Shown here one piece after another: positions 1 through 11,608 of a stretch of 64,000 bases of DNA; the first letter of the stretch is position 1, and each line of letters starts with the position of its first letter. A model generated the notes under the pieces. It worked only from the letters and a program-made list of their open reading frames with translations, had not been told where the DNA came from and searched no databases. Position numbers and translations under genes: made by a program. This DNA is from Dermatophagoides farinae (Eukaryota; Arthropoda; Arachnida; Sarcoptiformes; Pyroglyphidae): assembly GCF_024713945.1 (NCBI RefSeq), contig NW_027461516.1, positions 1 to 64,000 of the forward strand, given 5' to 3'.

Positions 1-2
1 TT

Positions 3-3000
3 TATTCTTTTATCAAGACTGTAAACCTTTATTATTCTTCTTGTAAAAACTTCTTTTCAAATATACTAATTGGTTTTGAAAAAATCATATTAACAGTCAC
101 GCCGCCTTACTCAGCTTTTTTTTTAAAAACTGGCTTATTTCAGTTAACAGCTATAGAAGAAAATGTTTTCGATAAAAAATTTATTGACAACATCATAATA
201 TCTAGCGACAATAATTTTTCAAACTTCAAAGATTTGCACAAACACAATGTATTAATGAACCAAAAAAATGATTTAAACCAGCTCAAAAATTCTAATGAGG
301 ACATATACTCTTTGTATCTAATGTATTTAAACTCATTAAAGTCTACAATGATTAATCAATCGTTGATTCCACACATATTATCTTGGGCAAAATCTTTCTC
401 CTACAACATATCTGAATCTTGTATATGTATTTCAAACATGAAAATAATTATTTCACCGTTAAAAAGCAGCTTATATCAACTAGATGAATTCTTAGTTCAG
501 TCATCTCAAAAAATTTTACTATGTATCAAAAAAAGTTCTGTCCAATGTAACTATTCGTTGAATAAAAACTACATTTACAATGTGCATTTTGAAAATTTTA
601 GTCTGTTAGAGCCAGTCTTGTTTTTCAATTTGTGGATGTCAAGGAAGGAATATTATCATACTAAAAAGTTTACCCATGCTGTTAGAAGATTATTAGAAAA
701 ATTTAACGCATTTTTGCAAGCTAGATTGAAAAAATATAAAACAAAATACGACACTGACCCTTTTACATCACCATATCAAGTTTTCCTGTACAATCTTATA
801 AACGCGTTTAAACTAAATCGAAAAAGTGTAGATGAAATAAAAAAATATATACTATCATATTTCTCAGATAGTATAGATAAACCTGAATGGCCGTTAAAAA
901 AAAAACAGTTAAACGAGTCTCTGAATACTATATTCAAAGAAATGTTCTACAGTGAATTTGGCTTTACAGATAGTTGTCAGATTCTGAACAGAACAACATC
1001 TTTTGATAGTTCAAACGAAAAAGTTACAAGTGATTACAAAATTATTTGTTGTTTTTTGTCTTCTGTTACGATTAAATTGCTGGATTCTATGATTATAAAT
1101 AGTAATAACATATCATTGTTTCAAGTTATTACTGAGAACGATTTTGATACCTTTGCTATTCTAGATTCTCTCGACGTTGGCGTCTATTCACCCAAAAAAA
1201 AATTAGTGCCTATAGTCTCTTATAGTAAAGGTATAGTAACTGAACGCAATTTAGAAAAGATAGAGGAAAAATACAAAAATCTGGTTATACTTTCCAGCCA
1301 GTTGAATGAAACGCTAAGATTTGTAGATATACAGGCTAATAAAACTACTACTAAATGCAGTATCACTGACCATTCAGAAAACAACGAACGCGTACTCGGA
1401 AATAATTCTCAATCAACATATTTGAAAGACGACAACGAATTTTCGTACATATTAAGAGACTCACTCGATAAAATTTGCGACTCAGCTTTTCATAAACTAA
1501 GTACGTGTGATTTGGAAAACAGTTGCATTTTGTTACATTTGAAGAACAATTATACAAACTGCGTTATGAAAAACTTTGAAGTGGTTTTATCAATAGAAAC
1601 GGTCAGACATATGACTGAATTAGTAAAAACATTTGAAGGCTTAAGCAAAAATTACAGTAATAATGCCTTGATAAAGTATCCAATGCTTGGAGACAAACTT
1701 AAAATCTCAAACATCGCAAATAACTCAGCATTTGAAAGACTGAATAGTTCAGCTTTTTGGCTTTTAAAATTAATATCCGAAGACATAGTTTCTAATATGC
1801 CCAACAAAAAGGTTAACGATGAATTGAAATTCGAAGAATATCAAGATGATAACAAACCTCGTTTGCACAAACAAAAAGAAATAGAACTGAAACTTCGAAA
1901 CATTAATGTAACTTTAACGACAAAGAGACCGGTTTATCTAGGAGAATATTGCGTGAACAAAGGCCAAGGTGTTATCGACAGCTGTGGAAAATATTATGAA
2001 ATGACTAATGAGTTCAATGTGCTATCTCTCTGTGAACTAAAAATGATTTTTGCTTCTCGGAACTACTTTACAGTAGCTATGGTTTCAATTAAAACTTTGT
2101 TGATTGATGTTACAATATCCAAGATTGACTTTGAAATGCAAAATGAAACTGAAAAGATAAAAACCGTTTCCGAAAAAAGCTGTTTCAAATACGATTTTTT
2201 TGACGTACAAGAAGAAGATTTGTTTTTGGAACGTGATAAGTTTTTTATAAAACAGCTATTCATGATTATATCGTACTATGGCTATCCGTGTTTTTTGTTT
2301 TCACTAAACAAGCTGACGTTATCGCATTCTTACATTTCCAAAACAGCAAAACTAATGTTGTCTTCGACTATTAACGAAAAATACTTTAAATCTGATTACA
2401 GCATTTCGACCTTGAAAATTGTCAAAGATTATTTATATAAGCACTTTTGTACTAAAAGTGTGTCATTAAGAAAAACACTTTTAGTTTACTTCAACATTAA
2501 CTCGATTGATCTGAAATTGATTGTCCTGCCGTCTGACGAATTGACTCATGAAAACCACAAACACGAAGAACATTATAGGTATTTAAAAAAAGATATTCAT
2601 CAGGTTTCTGAAGCGTTATTAGACCGAATAAAATTATTGTTTGAAACAGATCACGTTGGACTGGCTTTACTTTCTACAATTGAGACGCCTTCGGACTTGC
2701 AAACTACATATATGGATTCAACAATAAATTTTGATAACACAAATTTCATTAGATTTATATATAAACGTTCGACGCAGCAAGAAACAGACTGTTTTTTGAT
2801 AGTTCACCCTTTCAATGTTATATTTTCGCCGTTATTAGAAATGGTATTTAGAAATTTGACTGAGATATTTTTTTGCTATCAATCAAACGCAAATAAAGCA
2901 ATAACTGACCTAAAATGTACTAGGCAAGAACTAAAAAGACAAACTACAGAACTTGACAATAATTTACCTTACTCTGATTTTTCTCCAACTCTCAATGAAT

Positions 3001-6000
3001 CATTCGTTATTCCTAATAATGGTATAGATAAATTCGAACAGTTAATAATAAGACTTCAATCTTCCATAGTCGAGCTTAAAAAAAAATTTTCTGACTGTAA
3101 ATCGGTGAATTTTCTAGGTTATGTTCCACTGTTGGAAGTAACTTTTTTCAGTAGGTTTAACTTGAGACCTGCCTTCGATATTGACACTGTAAAAATTTTA
3201 CATCCTAGTGAAAAACAGTTGATGGTTTCGTTCACTTTTGTCACGATTGCCACGACGTCTAATATATCCGTTATTTCTCACTTTACAAAGGCATTGTTCA
3301 CCAAGTATTTGTCCATTAATTCAAACATTAAGCTTAACGGAATCGATTATTTGGACGTGTTTGATCCCCAAAGTTGTGAGTTCGAGCGAATACTAGTCGT
3401 AGTTCCTAGTTTTCAAATTAAAATCACCGTTCAAAAAAGTACAATGTACAGCTCGACATGTCTGTCTGAAAATTACGCAACGAAACAAACTGATACCTCG
3501 ACATTTTATAGCGGTTTTGCCAATGATTCAGTTGAACAAGTCAGTGGAGAAGTGCCACATGCTAACCAGAAAATAAATCTTTCAGTCTGCGTCATTGATA
3601 CAACATTAAAATTAAATGATTCTTCTGTGGAACTGTTTGTTAGAAAACCAATGCTTATTAATAATTCGAGAAAATCTATATTCAAATTCGACGTAGATGA
3701 CGAACCTTTTTTTTTTCTTAATACAAAATTAATACGCGTGCTACCTTGCAACTTTTCGATTGACTCAGAGACAGTTAAAACTTTGCTTGTATTTTACCAA
3801 TTTTTCTGTTCGTATTACAAAACATTTAGTGTATATACTATACAAGCCAACGAGAAAAAGAACAATCTAGAATTATTAAAACCTAAAGGGTTGTCACTAT
3901 GGGTGGACCAATCTGAGATTTCCGAATATTTGAACGCGATAAATCTAAAAGGGGGAATCAATCAATTTTACATTGACAAGTTTTCAAATAAAATCTACGC
4001 TCATTCGCTTTTCAAAAAGTACCTGTTTAATCAGATTGTTTCAACGTTTTTTGACCATACAGAAGAAATCATAAACGAATCTTCAATCGATCAGCTTCAA
4101 GTCGCTGTAAACAGTTACAGTAAAAGCAGATTACTAAATCATGAAAACAATTTCAGCGTCAAAAAGCCTTTCTGTATTGAGATGCTAAAGAATTACAAAG
4201 TAATGATTTCTAAATTTAACATTCAGCTTAAATCAGCTAATAGTCCTTTTTCACTTGGCACTTTTACAAAGCTCTGCAATAAAAGATGCGTCGCGTTTAA
4301 ACATATTGACACATCTATAATCTGTTTGACTTCACATCAACTCAAAAAAATTAAAAATTTAGAAAAGAACAACAATAAAAACGCTGGGCTTTTTATTCCC
4401 AAACTGGTGAAGGCAAAAAAACAAAATGACTGGCCAAAGATCAAAAGTTCCACGGTAGAGCAATTTGATAAAACGAAGCTAGTTTTGTCGAAAAGTGTGT
4501 TGCCAATGTTATTTCTTTATTCTTCTAAGCCTTTTGTATCTGATTTTAAGAATTATGAAAACGTTATTAGTTCGTCTCAAAAAAGAATAAGTACACTGCA
4601 TACAAACATTTTCTCAGTTTGCACAACAATTGTATTTTCCGTAACAGAAGTCGATGAATCGTACATAAAATTCACTTATAGCGTAAAAACTTTCAGTTAC
4701 GACTGTCTTCAAAAAACGTGTTTCAGCTTTCAAATATACAACAACGAAGTTGTGGTTGCATCGCAAAAAAGTTTAGTCGTCCAAAAACAAAAAGAATTTG
4801 GAACCGAGCCGTTAAACTCATTACTTTACAATAGTAACCTTTTTGTCAACTTTAATTCCAGCATTGTATTTGAGCAAACCATTTTGCTAGATATCGGTAT
4901 CTTATTTGCTGCCTCTTCGATAATCAGCGTAGCTGTTAAATCATCGCAAGAATACATGAAAAGTGAGGTTATACAAAATTCGACTCGGCTTGCAGGAAAA
5001 CAAGTAACTAACCATAATGATTTGAGCTCACATGATTTGGAGTTATCGAAAAAAAGCACTTATGACGCTGACATGAACTATATATATTTCTCTACAAACT
5101 TCGATTTGAATTACGACGCTTTTCACTCAGATTCAAAGTTGAGCAAGACGTATAACGTGTTCTTCGAAAGTTTTACGAACACAGTTGAACTCTTTGATTT
5201 CATTTACGATGAAAAACGATACGATGGGTCTGTCATTAAAGAAGCATGCTACGCTTTGAAGAAAAAATATATCAGAGAACAGCACAAAAACGAAGTTAAG
5301 TATTCCTCTATATTTCCAAAAATATTTTTAAAGCTTATCTCGCTTTTCTCAGCACATTTTGAACAGACAATAGTCAATATCGATGTCTGCATGAATAATT
5401 TTAAATTTAAATTGTCTTCGGATAGCAAAACAATATTTGTGCTCTCGTGCTCCGATTTCATTTTGAAAGGTGTTTATCCTGTGTTAAACGAAACCAACTT
5501 GATTTTAAGCTTTGATCTGAACGCGTCATTCTTTAACTATAAGACAGGACGCAGACTTAAGTTCCTTGAAGATCCCATCAAATTTTTATTGCTATTCTTC
5601 AAGAAAAACTACGCTGCCGAATGTTCAATACATGTTTCTCGAATAATATTTTGTTTGTCAAGCGAGCTTCTTATGGTGTTCAATTCGTTGTACCAGAACT
5701 TATGTAGCTATTCCAATAATCCTACAAAATCTATTTTTACTAAAGAATTGAGTTTCAGTCCAACACGAATCATAAATTTATTAAATGTAGACATCGGAAT
5801 TCAAATACCCATGAACGAAAAACACGGCATCATGCATATAGTGAAAAAAAAAAATTCTATTGTGATTCCCGGTTGTAATCTCAAAATCGATCTATTTATC
5901 AAACCAGATATTAAAACGCATATTCAACTATTAATGAATTCATTCCTAATTCAGAACGAGAGTTTTTCTTTTGCATCTGTAAGACTGGCTAATTTACTTC

Positions 6001-9000
6001 AATGTCTGTGTTTCGATTATTGCAACCACAGCAAACACAAAGAACAGTATAATGCACAACTTGAAAATATAATTTTCCAATTTATGGCGCAAGGTAGCAG
6101 TACAGATCTATCCAACAATTCATCTATTTCGAGTTTAATATTTTGGCTGGAAAAGTTTTTGAAGGAAGCCGGATTTTCTCTGTGTAACGTGTTCAACGAT
6201 AGCTCAGATCACCTAGACGCAATTATTAACAATCTCACAGAAGCTCTGGGATATTCAAAAATAGATGACACTGTGTACAAAAACTTTTCCTACCAAGACG
6301 GTTGGCGATTCTTGACGAGCTACGAACCTTTTAGTTACATTTCAACATATAGATATATCGATCTGTGTGGAACACGTCATTCACTTATTTGCGATAGCGA
6401 AAAATCCCAAATCTTGATTGGTACATCTATTGTTATTGAAAATAATACCTATTTTCACTTCTCATTTAGTCTAGTAAGAGTGGAAGACGTTTATTACAAA
6501 AATTTTTGGGATGCCACTATAATGACAAAAAACAGTTTCACTAATTCTCCGAAAAAACCTAGCAAATGGAAAAAGTTCATCAACAGAATGAGAAAAATCT
6601 TTAACTTTTACAAAAAATACAACGTAGATATCATCAAAGAGCAGATCGATTTGGATCAGAAATATAAGTTTAAGATTCAGCCTTATATGCGCTCGTTTTT
6701 ACCTCTCAACCATATTATGGTTATACAAATTTTGAACATTACCATTTCTATCGACGACAACGACTATAAGATGTTTGACTTTTTAAACAATCTAGTGAAG
6801 AAAGTAAGTATAGTACATAAACTTAAAAATTGTTCAAAAGTTTCTCAATCGTATCTAAACGAAGTTAAAAGCGAAATTCACTCTATTATGCAAAAGGAAC
6901 ACATTCTGATTTTAGGCAATCAGAGGTTCAAATTAAGTCTCTTTGAATTACAAGGCCCAGATTGCTATATTATTAAAATTTTCCCTTATCTAATTATAGG
7001 AAACCTGTTGGTTTCCAACGTGGCGATTGATTACACTGAAAAAAATTATGCTGAGTTACATAACAAAGTCAATAGTTTAGTGTCAAAACAGTCAGTAGAT
7101 GAAGGCGAATACTCTATAATATCTAAAAACATACCAGTATTTACAAAAAAAATTGACGAGTTACTCTTAAACGATACCGATATTGTTCATGAAATCACAC
7201 AAAGTTTCGATATAGATACTCAAGCGTTCCATAATTATCGATTATCTACTTTGAAATCGAATAATGAATTTCAAAAAGGTTCTCTCGAGGATTTACCTGT
7301 CTGTATTGAAAACAAAAATAGCTATACATTTCAGAAGTTTGGTTTGCTAAATGATTATTATGAAAAAATTTATAAAAAACTGACAGAGAATAGTTCTTAC
7401 AGCTTTCTCATACCATTTGGCTGGTGTTACATGGTTACTGAAATCGATGACGACATTGAATTCAAGCTTCGAATACTGGAATTTCCCATTGAAGAATATG
7501 TTTGCAATGTGAATAACTCTAGTTATTGCGATATCGACTACTCAAACATTCAGTTGATCATTTCTTTGCTTAAGTCTTTTTTGCTAACTTTAATCTCACT
7601 TAATCTCGAAATTTCAACACAAGTTCTTTACGGTCTGACCTGTGAATTTTTTTTATGTTACTACAAAATTGAGGTCACTGCCATAATCAACTTCGAAAAG
7701 TTTTCTGAGTTAGTAATGATTTTGTGCCAGAGCTCAAATAGTTTTGAACTGATCAATATCAAGAATTTCAAATTTAAAATTCCTTCAATCACTAATCTTC
7801 CGGTTTACACATCGAAAAAAATTAATCTTCATGCGTATAGTCAAATTAGTTCTTGGTCTGATTATGCGAATCTTGAAAAAAAGGAAACATTGAAATTTTT
7901 TCCTCAAGCTGATATACCCAAGGATAACTTGCCTAACAAGCTCTTAACAAAGTTTTTCTTTCGGTTCATGTTTGAGACTAAAAATTATGAAAATATTTTA
8001 TTAATTCAGCCAGATGCAATCATAGAAAACCTGGTTCCGTTAATTACGGTGAAACTGCAGGAAAACTACGTATGCCCTCCATTTTCTCGTATGTTTGTTT
8101 CTAGATATATGCATGCGAACTTCAGTAAAAACAAATTTATGCTCAAGTACAATCAAAATCTAAACATTCAGTTTGAAAACATAAACTACTCCGGAAATAA
8201 ATATGGTGGAAGCGTTACCTTGAACACAGATAGAACCGGATCTGTTAATCTAGTGTCCGAAAAAGAGCAACGAGTAACACAAGAGCTGTTGCCTAGCCAA
8301 TTTAAGTTTTTGGCTCTGTCTTATATCAAGCCAAGTAAAATTCCAAAATTACTATATTACCCTTCAACTTACTTTTTCAACGGTTTCAGTTTTGCAATAT
8401 TCATCATCCCTTTTGATGAAGTAACTGGAAACATTTCTTTAGCAAACTCAATTTTTGTATGTTCAAAAGCTACAGTAACAATACTGGAAAAGTTGAATTA
8501 CGTTTTTATTTGCGATGAAACTTTCACCTGGTGTTCTGATATATTCAGTTTTGTCGAGTTGGGTTCAGATTTGTTAAACTTAAAGAATATATTTAATTTT
8601 CAGTTTTATCAAATTGAGAATCCCATGAACTGGTTTGTTTTTAAAGTTGGAAGAAAGAATTTTGTAGAGAAAGCCTCAATGGACAGCTTCGGAGACAATG
8701 GAACAAATATAGATTGGTTTTTAAATTCAGAACTGATCTCTTCAGAGATAAAAGGTTTCATGTTAGATAGTCGTTTGTCTGCTTTACTGTACTATGTCAG
8801 CACAACAGAAGTTCCAACCACAATGTTTAAAAATAAAACAGCTGAATTTTGTATCTTGAAAATAAAGACTGAATTAAACAGTACAGTCGAAGGATACTTG
8901 GACAAATTGATTTCGAATTTGAGTTATGCGTTTAATAATAAAAAATTACATTATCAGCGAGAACTGCTTTTAATCTACGATTATACCAAGCTCAAGAACA

Positions 9001-11453
9001 AATTAGACGCTAAAACAAATCTACAGGCAGATGATTACGCAAATAACTCTTTTTTCAATGAAATCCATAAGCATACTTTTCGCAATTTTGTTTCAAAATC
9101 ACACATTCAGATTTACAAAGTATTAGAGTTTGTTGCATTTACCTTAACGAAGTCGAATACCATAATGATTCGGCCTTATGGAGCTATCGCGCTTAAAAAC
9201 AACAATTTACAATGCAAGAACAAGTATTATTTAGACATTTTCAAGGAAGGTTCTATGGCTAATCTAACCAAGATCGATTTTTCATGTAATGAAATTCCTA
9301 TTAAATCGATTGAAGGTGTGGCACTTAATAAGTATTACAGCGTGAACGGTGTTTTGATGTGCGAGTTGTATTCTACGCGGTATCACGAAACTGATTTATC
9401 GTTTAGATTCGGCGATATACTGAAGAGTAAATGCTTACGCGACACTTCTCACAATTTTGATTTCAAAGAAAAGAAAGTTATCGATTGCAAATGTTTCGTG
9501 CGTCAAATCATAGAGAATTGTAATAATTACGAAAAATTATTAGATAAAGTTAACTTAAAAGAAACAAAACATCATGGAAGGCTTCGTTCGTGTTGCAAAC
9601 TCTTGCATTTCAATAATAAGCATTTAAAAAAGGACAATGCCGCGTTTGACAACGATATGATTGGTGAAGTTAAAAACAACGGCATGATGACATACATTCA
9701 AAATGAATCAGAAAATTGTTTTGTTATTCCAGATTCCGTTATCAAAATAATCAATTCTCAGTTAATTGAGTTACTTAAAACAATTGGACCTGAAAAAATT
9801 TTTTCAAACGATTACATTTGCGACATTCACAAAGACTTTCTAAAACGGTCTTCAGTTCCATTTACAAGTCTGGTAGTTAGCGTTGATATCGATTCTATTT
9901 ACTTAATTCACGAAACGAAAAAAGACAATTCATTAACAGTTTACATAGACAAAATAACTACAAAGACAATCGTGTTAATGAATAAAGTTAGTGCAAAAGC
10001 CAAAAAAGAACATATTAATTTAGATTCAAGTTTTGGAACTAATAAATACTATGAAACTTTTGAACAAAGTATTGCGAGAGAAAATCTAAAATCTCAAAAT
10101 TTTGTAGAGGCAAATTCGAAACGCAAAGCTTTGAACTTAAAAGGTTTAGATTTGAACGACACGAAAAACTTAGAAAAGTATTATCAACTAATAACGGAAA
10201 GACAAAAATCAATATTACAATTTTTACATCTCTGTAACAGCGCGGCCAGAGTGTTTGTAAATATTTCAGTGAAAAATATCGCGGCCGAATATCTATTAAA
10301 CAAAAACTATTCTTCAATCCTAAATTTTGACAAATCTGTGTATTCGAGTCATAGCTTTTCTAACAAGTGCTCGCATGAGATAAATGCAATAAACTTTTAT
10401 CTTTCGAAAAACCTGTTAAACAAAAATGTAGCTTCAGTTATTCACGAGTCTGCTTTAAAGATAAGTCCTTCTGTGTTGAAAATAGATGTTTCAGCCTTGT
10501 CGTCTTTGTACACATCTTCTCAAGACGAATATATTCAGGTGTCATCCATTGAAAAAGATAAGTACTTCTATACGCAAATAACAAAAACAAATTCAGATCG
10601 AAGTTGTAAACATATCACGACTGACAACATATTTTTATCGTCCGCAGAACTCAACTTCTATATTCAAAAACATTTTATAAACAGTTTTTGGAAAGGACTT
10701 AATCCAATGAAAATTTCAACAATCGTGCCTTCGTCGATTTATGCAAATAAAGAAAAGTTGTACAAGTTTAGCTCGATACGTATTCAAAAAGTTAGGGTGA
10801 TATTAAGCATAAAAACGGCTGGAGGCGAAGCATCGCATCGCACTTTGCAATTGTTGAAAAGTCTGCCGCTGGATAATCCGTTTACAATAATGGAATTGCC
10901 TAATTGGTCAGTTGATAATATACTATTGAGCTCAGAGTCATTGTTAGAACTGATCGGCAAAATTTACAAACGTTTTTTGATTCGTAGAACTCTACTGTCT
11001 GCTTACATTTATTATATTGCTTCCCCTTTAATGAACTTGATTCACGGCACAAAACTGCTGTATGAATTGGTTAAAAACAAGTTCACCATGCAAAGTGTCC
11101 GAATCGGTATTATGCTTATTATAATGGGAGTTATAGGAGGAACTTTCAACATGATAGCTCATTTTTCAAATATTTTGTTCAAGCTGTTTCACAGTTCGCG
11201 CCAAAGTTCGAATGGAATTGTAGATGGTATTACAAAAGGAATATTTGACCTTATTATGGATGTTATTTATACGCCATGGCGTTTATTGTTTTTGAGACTT
11301 ATGAAATTCAACGACAGAAGCAATTCAATTTATTTTTCTATTCTAATGATTTTCGTGAGCTTAATAAGGTGTTTATTGTCACCCATAATGGCAGTTTTTC
11401 ACACTATTGCTGATCTTTGTGAGCCTATGTCAGATACACTTATGAACTATTAA
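3..11453 (+). CDS. VPS13-like bridge lipid-transfer protein, 5' partial
   Basis: The frame is open from the window edge to the stop, 3816 codons without a break or visible intron, so the real start lies upstream. Proteins of this family are rod-like channels that move bulk lipid between membranes at contact sites. The last 220 residues fit the VPS13 C-terminus: a segment containing TIMELPNWSVDNILLSSESL, then two amphipathic or hydrophobic stretches (IGIMLIIMGVIGGTF; NGIVDGITKGIFDLIMDVIY) like the membrane-binding ATG2-C type helices. Around residue 2660 the segment LLIQPDAIIENLVPL resembles the repeat core of the VPS13 adaptor-binding region, and similar Asn-bearing beta segments occur near residues 1920 and 2145. 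The N-terminal chorein domain would be outside the window. Most of the chain is too diverged to align by eye; another bridge-like family member (ATG2, Hobbit) is the main alternative. Confidence 0.65.
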   Translation, partial: YSFIKTVNLYYSSCKNFFSNILIGFEKIILTVTPPYSAFFLKTGLFQLTAIEENVFDKKFIDNIIISSDNNFSNFKDLHKHNVLMNQKNDLNQLKNSNEDIYSLYLMYLNSLKSTMINQSLIPHILSWAKSFSYNISESCICISNMKIIISPLKSSLYQLDEFLVQSSQKILLCIKKSSVQCNYSLNKNYIYNVHFENFSLLEPVLFFNLWMSRKEYYHTKKFTHAVRRLLEKFNAFLQARLKKYKTKYDTDPFTSPYQVFLYNLINAFKLNRKSVDEIKKYILSYFSDSIDKPEWPLKKKQLNESLNTIFKEMFYSEFGFTDSCQILNRTTSFDSSNEKVTSDYKIICCFLSSVTIKLLDSMIINSNNISLFQVITENDFDTFAILDSLDVGVYSPKKKLVPIVSYSKGIVTERNLEKIEEKYKNLVILSSQLNETLRFVDIQANKTTTKCSITDHSENNERVLGNNSQSTYLKDDNEFSYILRDSLDKICDSAFHKLSTCDLENSCILLHLKNNYTNCVMKNFEVVLSIETVRHMTELVKTFEGLSKNYSNNALIKYPMLGDKLKISNIANNSAFERLNSSAFWLLKLISEDIVSNMPNKKVNDELKFEEYQDDNKPRLHKQKEIELKLRNINVTLTTKRPVYLGEYCVNKGQGVIDSCGKYYEMTNEFNVLSLCELKMIFASRNYFTVAMVSIKTLLIDVTISKIDFEMQNETEKIKTVSEKSCFKYDFFDVQEEDLFLERDKFFIKQLFMIISYYGYPCFLFSLNKLTLSHSYISKTAKLMLSSTINEKYFKSDYSISTLKIVKDYLYKHFCTKSVSLRKTLLVYFNINSIDLKLIVLPSDELTHENHKHEEHYRYLKKDIHQVSEALLDRIKLLFETDHVGLALLSTIETPSDLQTTYMDSTINFDNTNFIRFIYKRSTQQETDCFLIVHPFNVIFSPLLEMVFRNLTEIFFCYQSNANKAITDLKCTRQELKRQTTELDNNLPYSDFSPTLNESFVIPNNGIDKFEQLIIRLQSSIVELKKKFSDCKSVNFLGYVPLLEVTFFSRFNLRPAFDIDTVKILHPSEKQLMVSFTFVTIATTSNISVISHFTKALFTKYLSINSNIKLNGIDYLDVFDPQSCEFERILVVVPSFQIKITVQKSTMYSSTCLSENYATKQTDTSTFYSGFANDSVEQVSGEVPHANQKINLSVCVIDTTLKLNDSSVELFVRKPMLINNSRKSIFKFDVDDEPFFFLNTKLIRVLPCNFSIDSETVKTLLVFYQFFCSYYKTFSVYTIQANEKKNNLELLKPKGLSLWVDQSEISEYLNAINLKGGINQFYIDKFSNKIYAHSLFKKYLFNQIVSTFFDHTEEIINESSIDQLQVAVNSYSKSRLLNHENNFSVKKPFCIEMLKNYKVMISKFNIQLKSANSPFSLGTFTKLCNKRCVAFKHIDTSIICLTSHQLKKIKNLEKNNNKNAGLFIPKLVKAKKQNDWPKIKSSTVEQFDKTKLVLSKSVLPMLFLYSSKPFVSDFKNYENVISSSQKRISTLHTNIFSVCTTIVFSVTEVDESYIKFTYSVKTFSYDCLQKTCFSFQIYNNEVVVASQKSLVVQKQKEFGTEPLNSLLYNSNLFVNFNSSIVFEQTILLDIGILFAASSIISVAVKSSQEYMKSEVIQNSTRLAGKQVTNHNDLSSHDLELSKKSTYDADMNYIYFSTNFDLNYDAFHSDSKLSKTYNVFFESFTNTVELFDFIYDEKRYDGSVIKEACYALKKKYIREQHKNEVKYSSIFPKIFLKLISLFSAHFEQTIVNIDVCMNNFKFKLSSDSKTIFVLSCSDFILKGVYPVLNETNLILSFDLNASFFNYKTGRRLKFLEDPIKFLLLFFKKNYAAECSIHVSRIIFCLSSELLMVFNSLYQNLCSYSNNPTKSIFTKELSFSPTRIINLLNVDIGIQIPMNEKHGIMHIVKKKNSIVIPGCNLKIDLFIKPDIKTHIQLLMNSFLIQNESFSFASVRLANLLQCLCFDYCNHSKHKEQYNAQLENIIFQFMAQGSSTDLSNNSSISSLIFWLEKFLKEAGFSLCNVFNDSSDHLDAIINNLTEALGYSKIDDTVYKNFSYQDGWRFLTSYEPFSYISTYRYIDLCGTRHSLICDSEKSQILIGTSIVIENNTYFHFSFSLVRVEDVYYKNFWDATIMTKNSFTNSPKKPSKWKKFINRMRKIFNFYKKYNVDIIKEQIDLDQKYKFKIQPYMRSFLPLNHIMVIQILNITISIDDNDYKMFDFLNNLVKKVSIVHKLKNCSKVSQSYLNEVKSEIHSIMQKEHILILGNQRFKLSLFELQGPDCYIIKIFPYLIIGNLLVSNVAIDYTEKNYAELHNKVNSLVSKQSVDEGEYSIISKNIPVFTKKIDELLLNDTDIVHEITQSFDIDTQAFHNYRLSTLKSNNEFQKGSLEDLPVCIENKNSYTFQKFGLLNDYYEKIYKKLTENSSYSFLIPFGWCYMVTEIDDDIEFKLRILEFPIEEYVCNVNNSSYCDIDYSNIQLIISLLKSFLLTLISLNLEISTQVLYGLTCEFFLCYYKIEVTAIINFEKFSELVMILCQSSNSFELINIKNFKFKIPSITNLPVYTSKKINLHAYSQISSWSDYANLEKKETLKFFPQADIPKDNLPNKLLTKFFFRFMFETKNYENILLIQPDAIIENLVPLITVKLQENYVCPPFSRMFVSRYMHANFSKNKFMLKYNQNLNIQFENINYSGNKYGGSVTLNTDRTGSVNLVSEKEQRVTQELLPSQFKFLALSYIKPSKIPKLLYYPSTYFFNGFSFAIFIIPFDEVTGNISLANSIFVCSKATVTILEKLNYVFICDETFTWCSDIFSFVELGSDLLNLKNIFNFQFYQIENPMNWFVFKVGRKNFVEKASMDSFGDNGTNIDWFLNSELISSEIKGFMLDSRLSALLYYVSTTEVPTTMFKNKTAEFCILKIKTELNSTVEGYLDKLISNLSYAFNNKKLHYQRELLLIYDYTKLKNKLDAKTNLQADDYANNSFFNEIHKHTFRNFVSKSHIQIYKVLEFVAFTLTKSNTIMIRPYGAIALKNNNLQCKNKYYLDIFKEGSMANLTKIDFSCNEIPIKSIEGVALNKYYSVNGVLMCELYSTRYHETDLSFRFGDILKSKCLRDTSHNFDFKEKKVIDCKCFVRQIIENCNNYEKLLDKVNLKETKHHGRLRSCCKLLHFNNKHLKKDNAAFDNDMIGEVKNNGMMTYIQNESENCFVIPDSVIKIINSQLIELLKTIGPEKIFSNDYICDIHKDFLKRSSVPFTSLVVSVDIDSIYLIHETKKDNSLTVYIDKITTKTIVLMNKVSAKAKKEHINLDSSFGTNKYYETFEQSIARENLKSQNFVEANSKRKALNLKGLDLNDTKNLEKYYQLITERQKSILQFLHLCNSAARVFVNISVKNIAAEYLLNKNYSSILNFDKSVYSSHSFSNKCSHEINAINFYLSKNLLNKNVASVIHESALKISPSVLKIDVSALSSLYTSSQDEYIQVSSIEKDKYFYTQITKTNSDRSCKHITTDNIFLSSAELNFYIQKHFINSFWKGLNPMKISTIVPSSIYANKEKLYKFSSIRIQKVRVILSIKTAGGEASHRTLQLLKSLPLDNPFTIMELPNWSVDNILLSSESLLELIGKIYKRFLIRRTLLSAYIYYIASPLMNLIHGTKLLYELVKNKFTMQSVRIGIMLIIMGVIGGTFNMIAHFSNILFKLFHSSRQSSNGIVDGITKGIFDLIMDVIYTPWRLLFLRLMKFNDRSNSIYFSILMIFVSLIRCLLSPIMAVFHTIADLCEPMSDTLMNY

Positions 11454-11608
11454 ATGAATGGTTGCATTAGTTGCACGAGTGTCAATACCAAGTTTGAGTA
11501 GTCGCCGAAGTAATTTTTTTAATAATTTAAAATTTTTATATTATTTTATTATTTCAATAGATACAATAACTATAACACTAATCTAACTGTAGCATTGCTT
11601 AGTTAACA

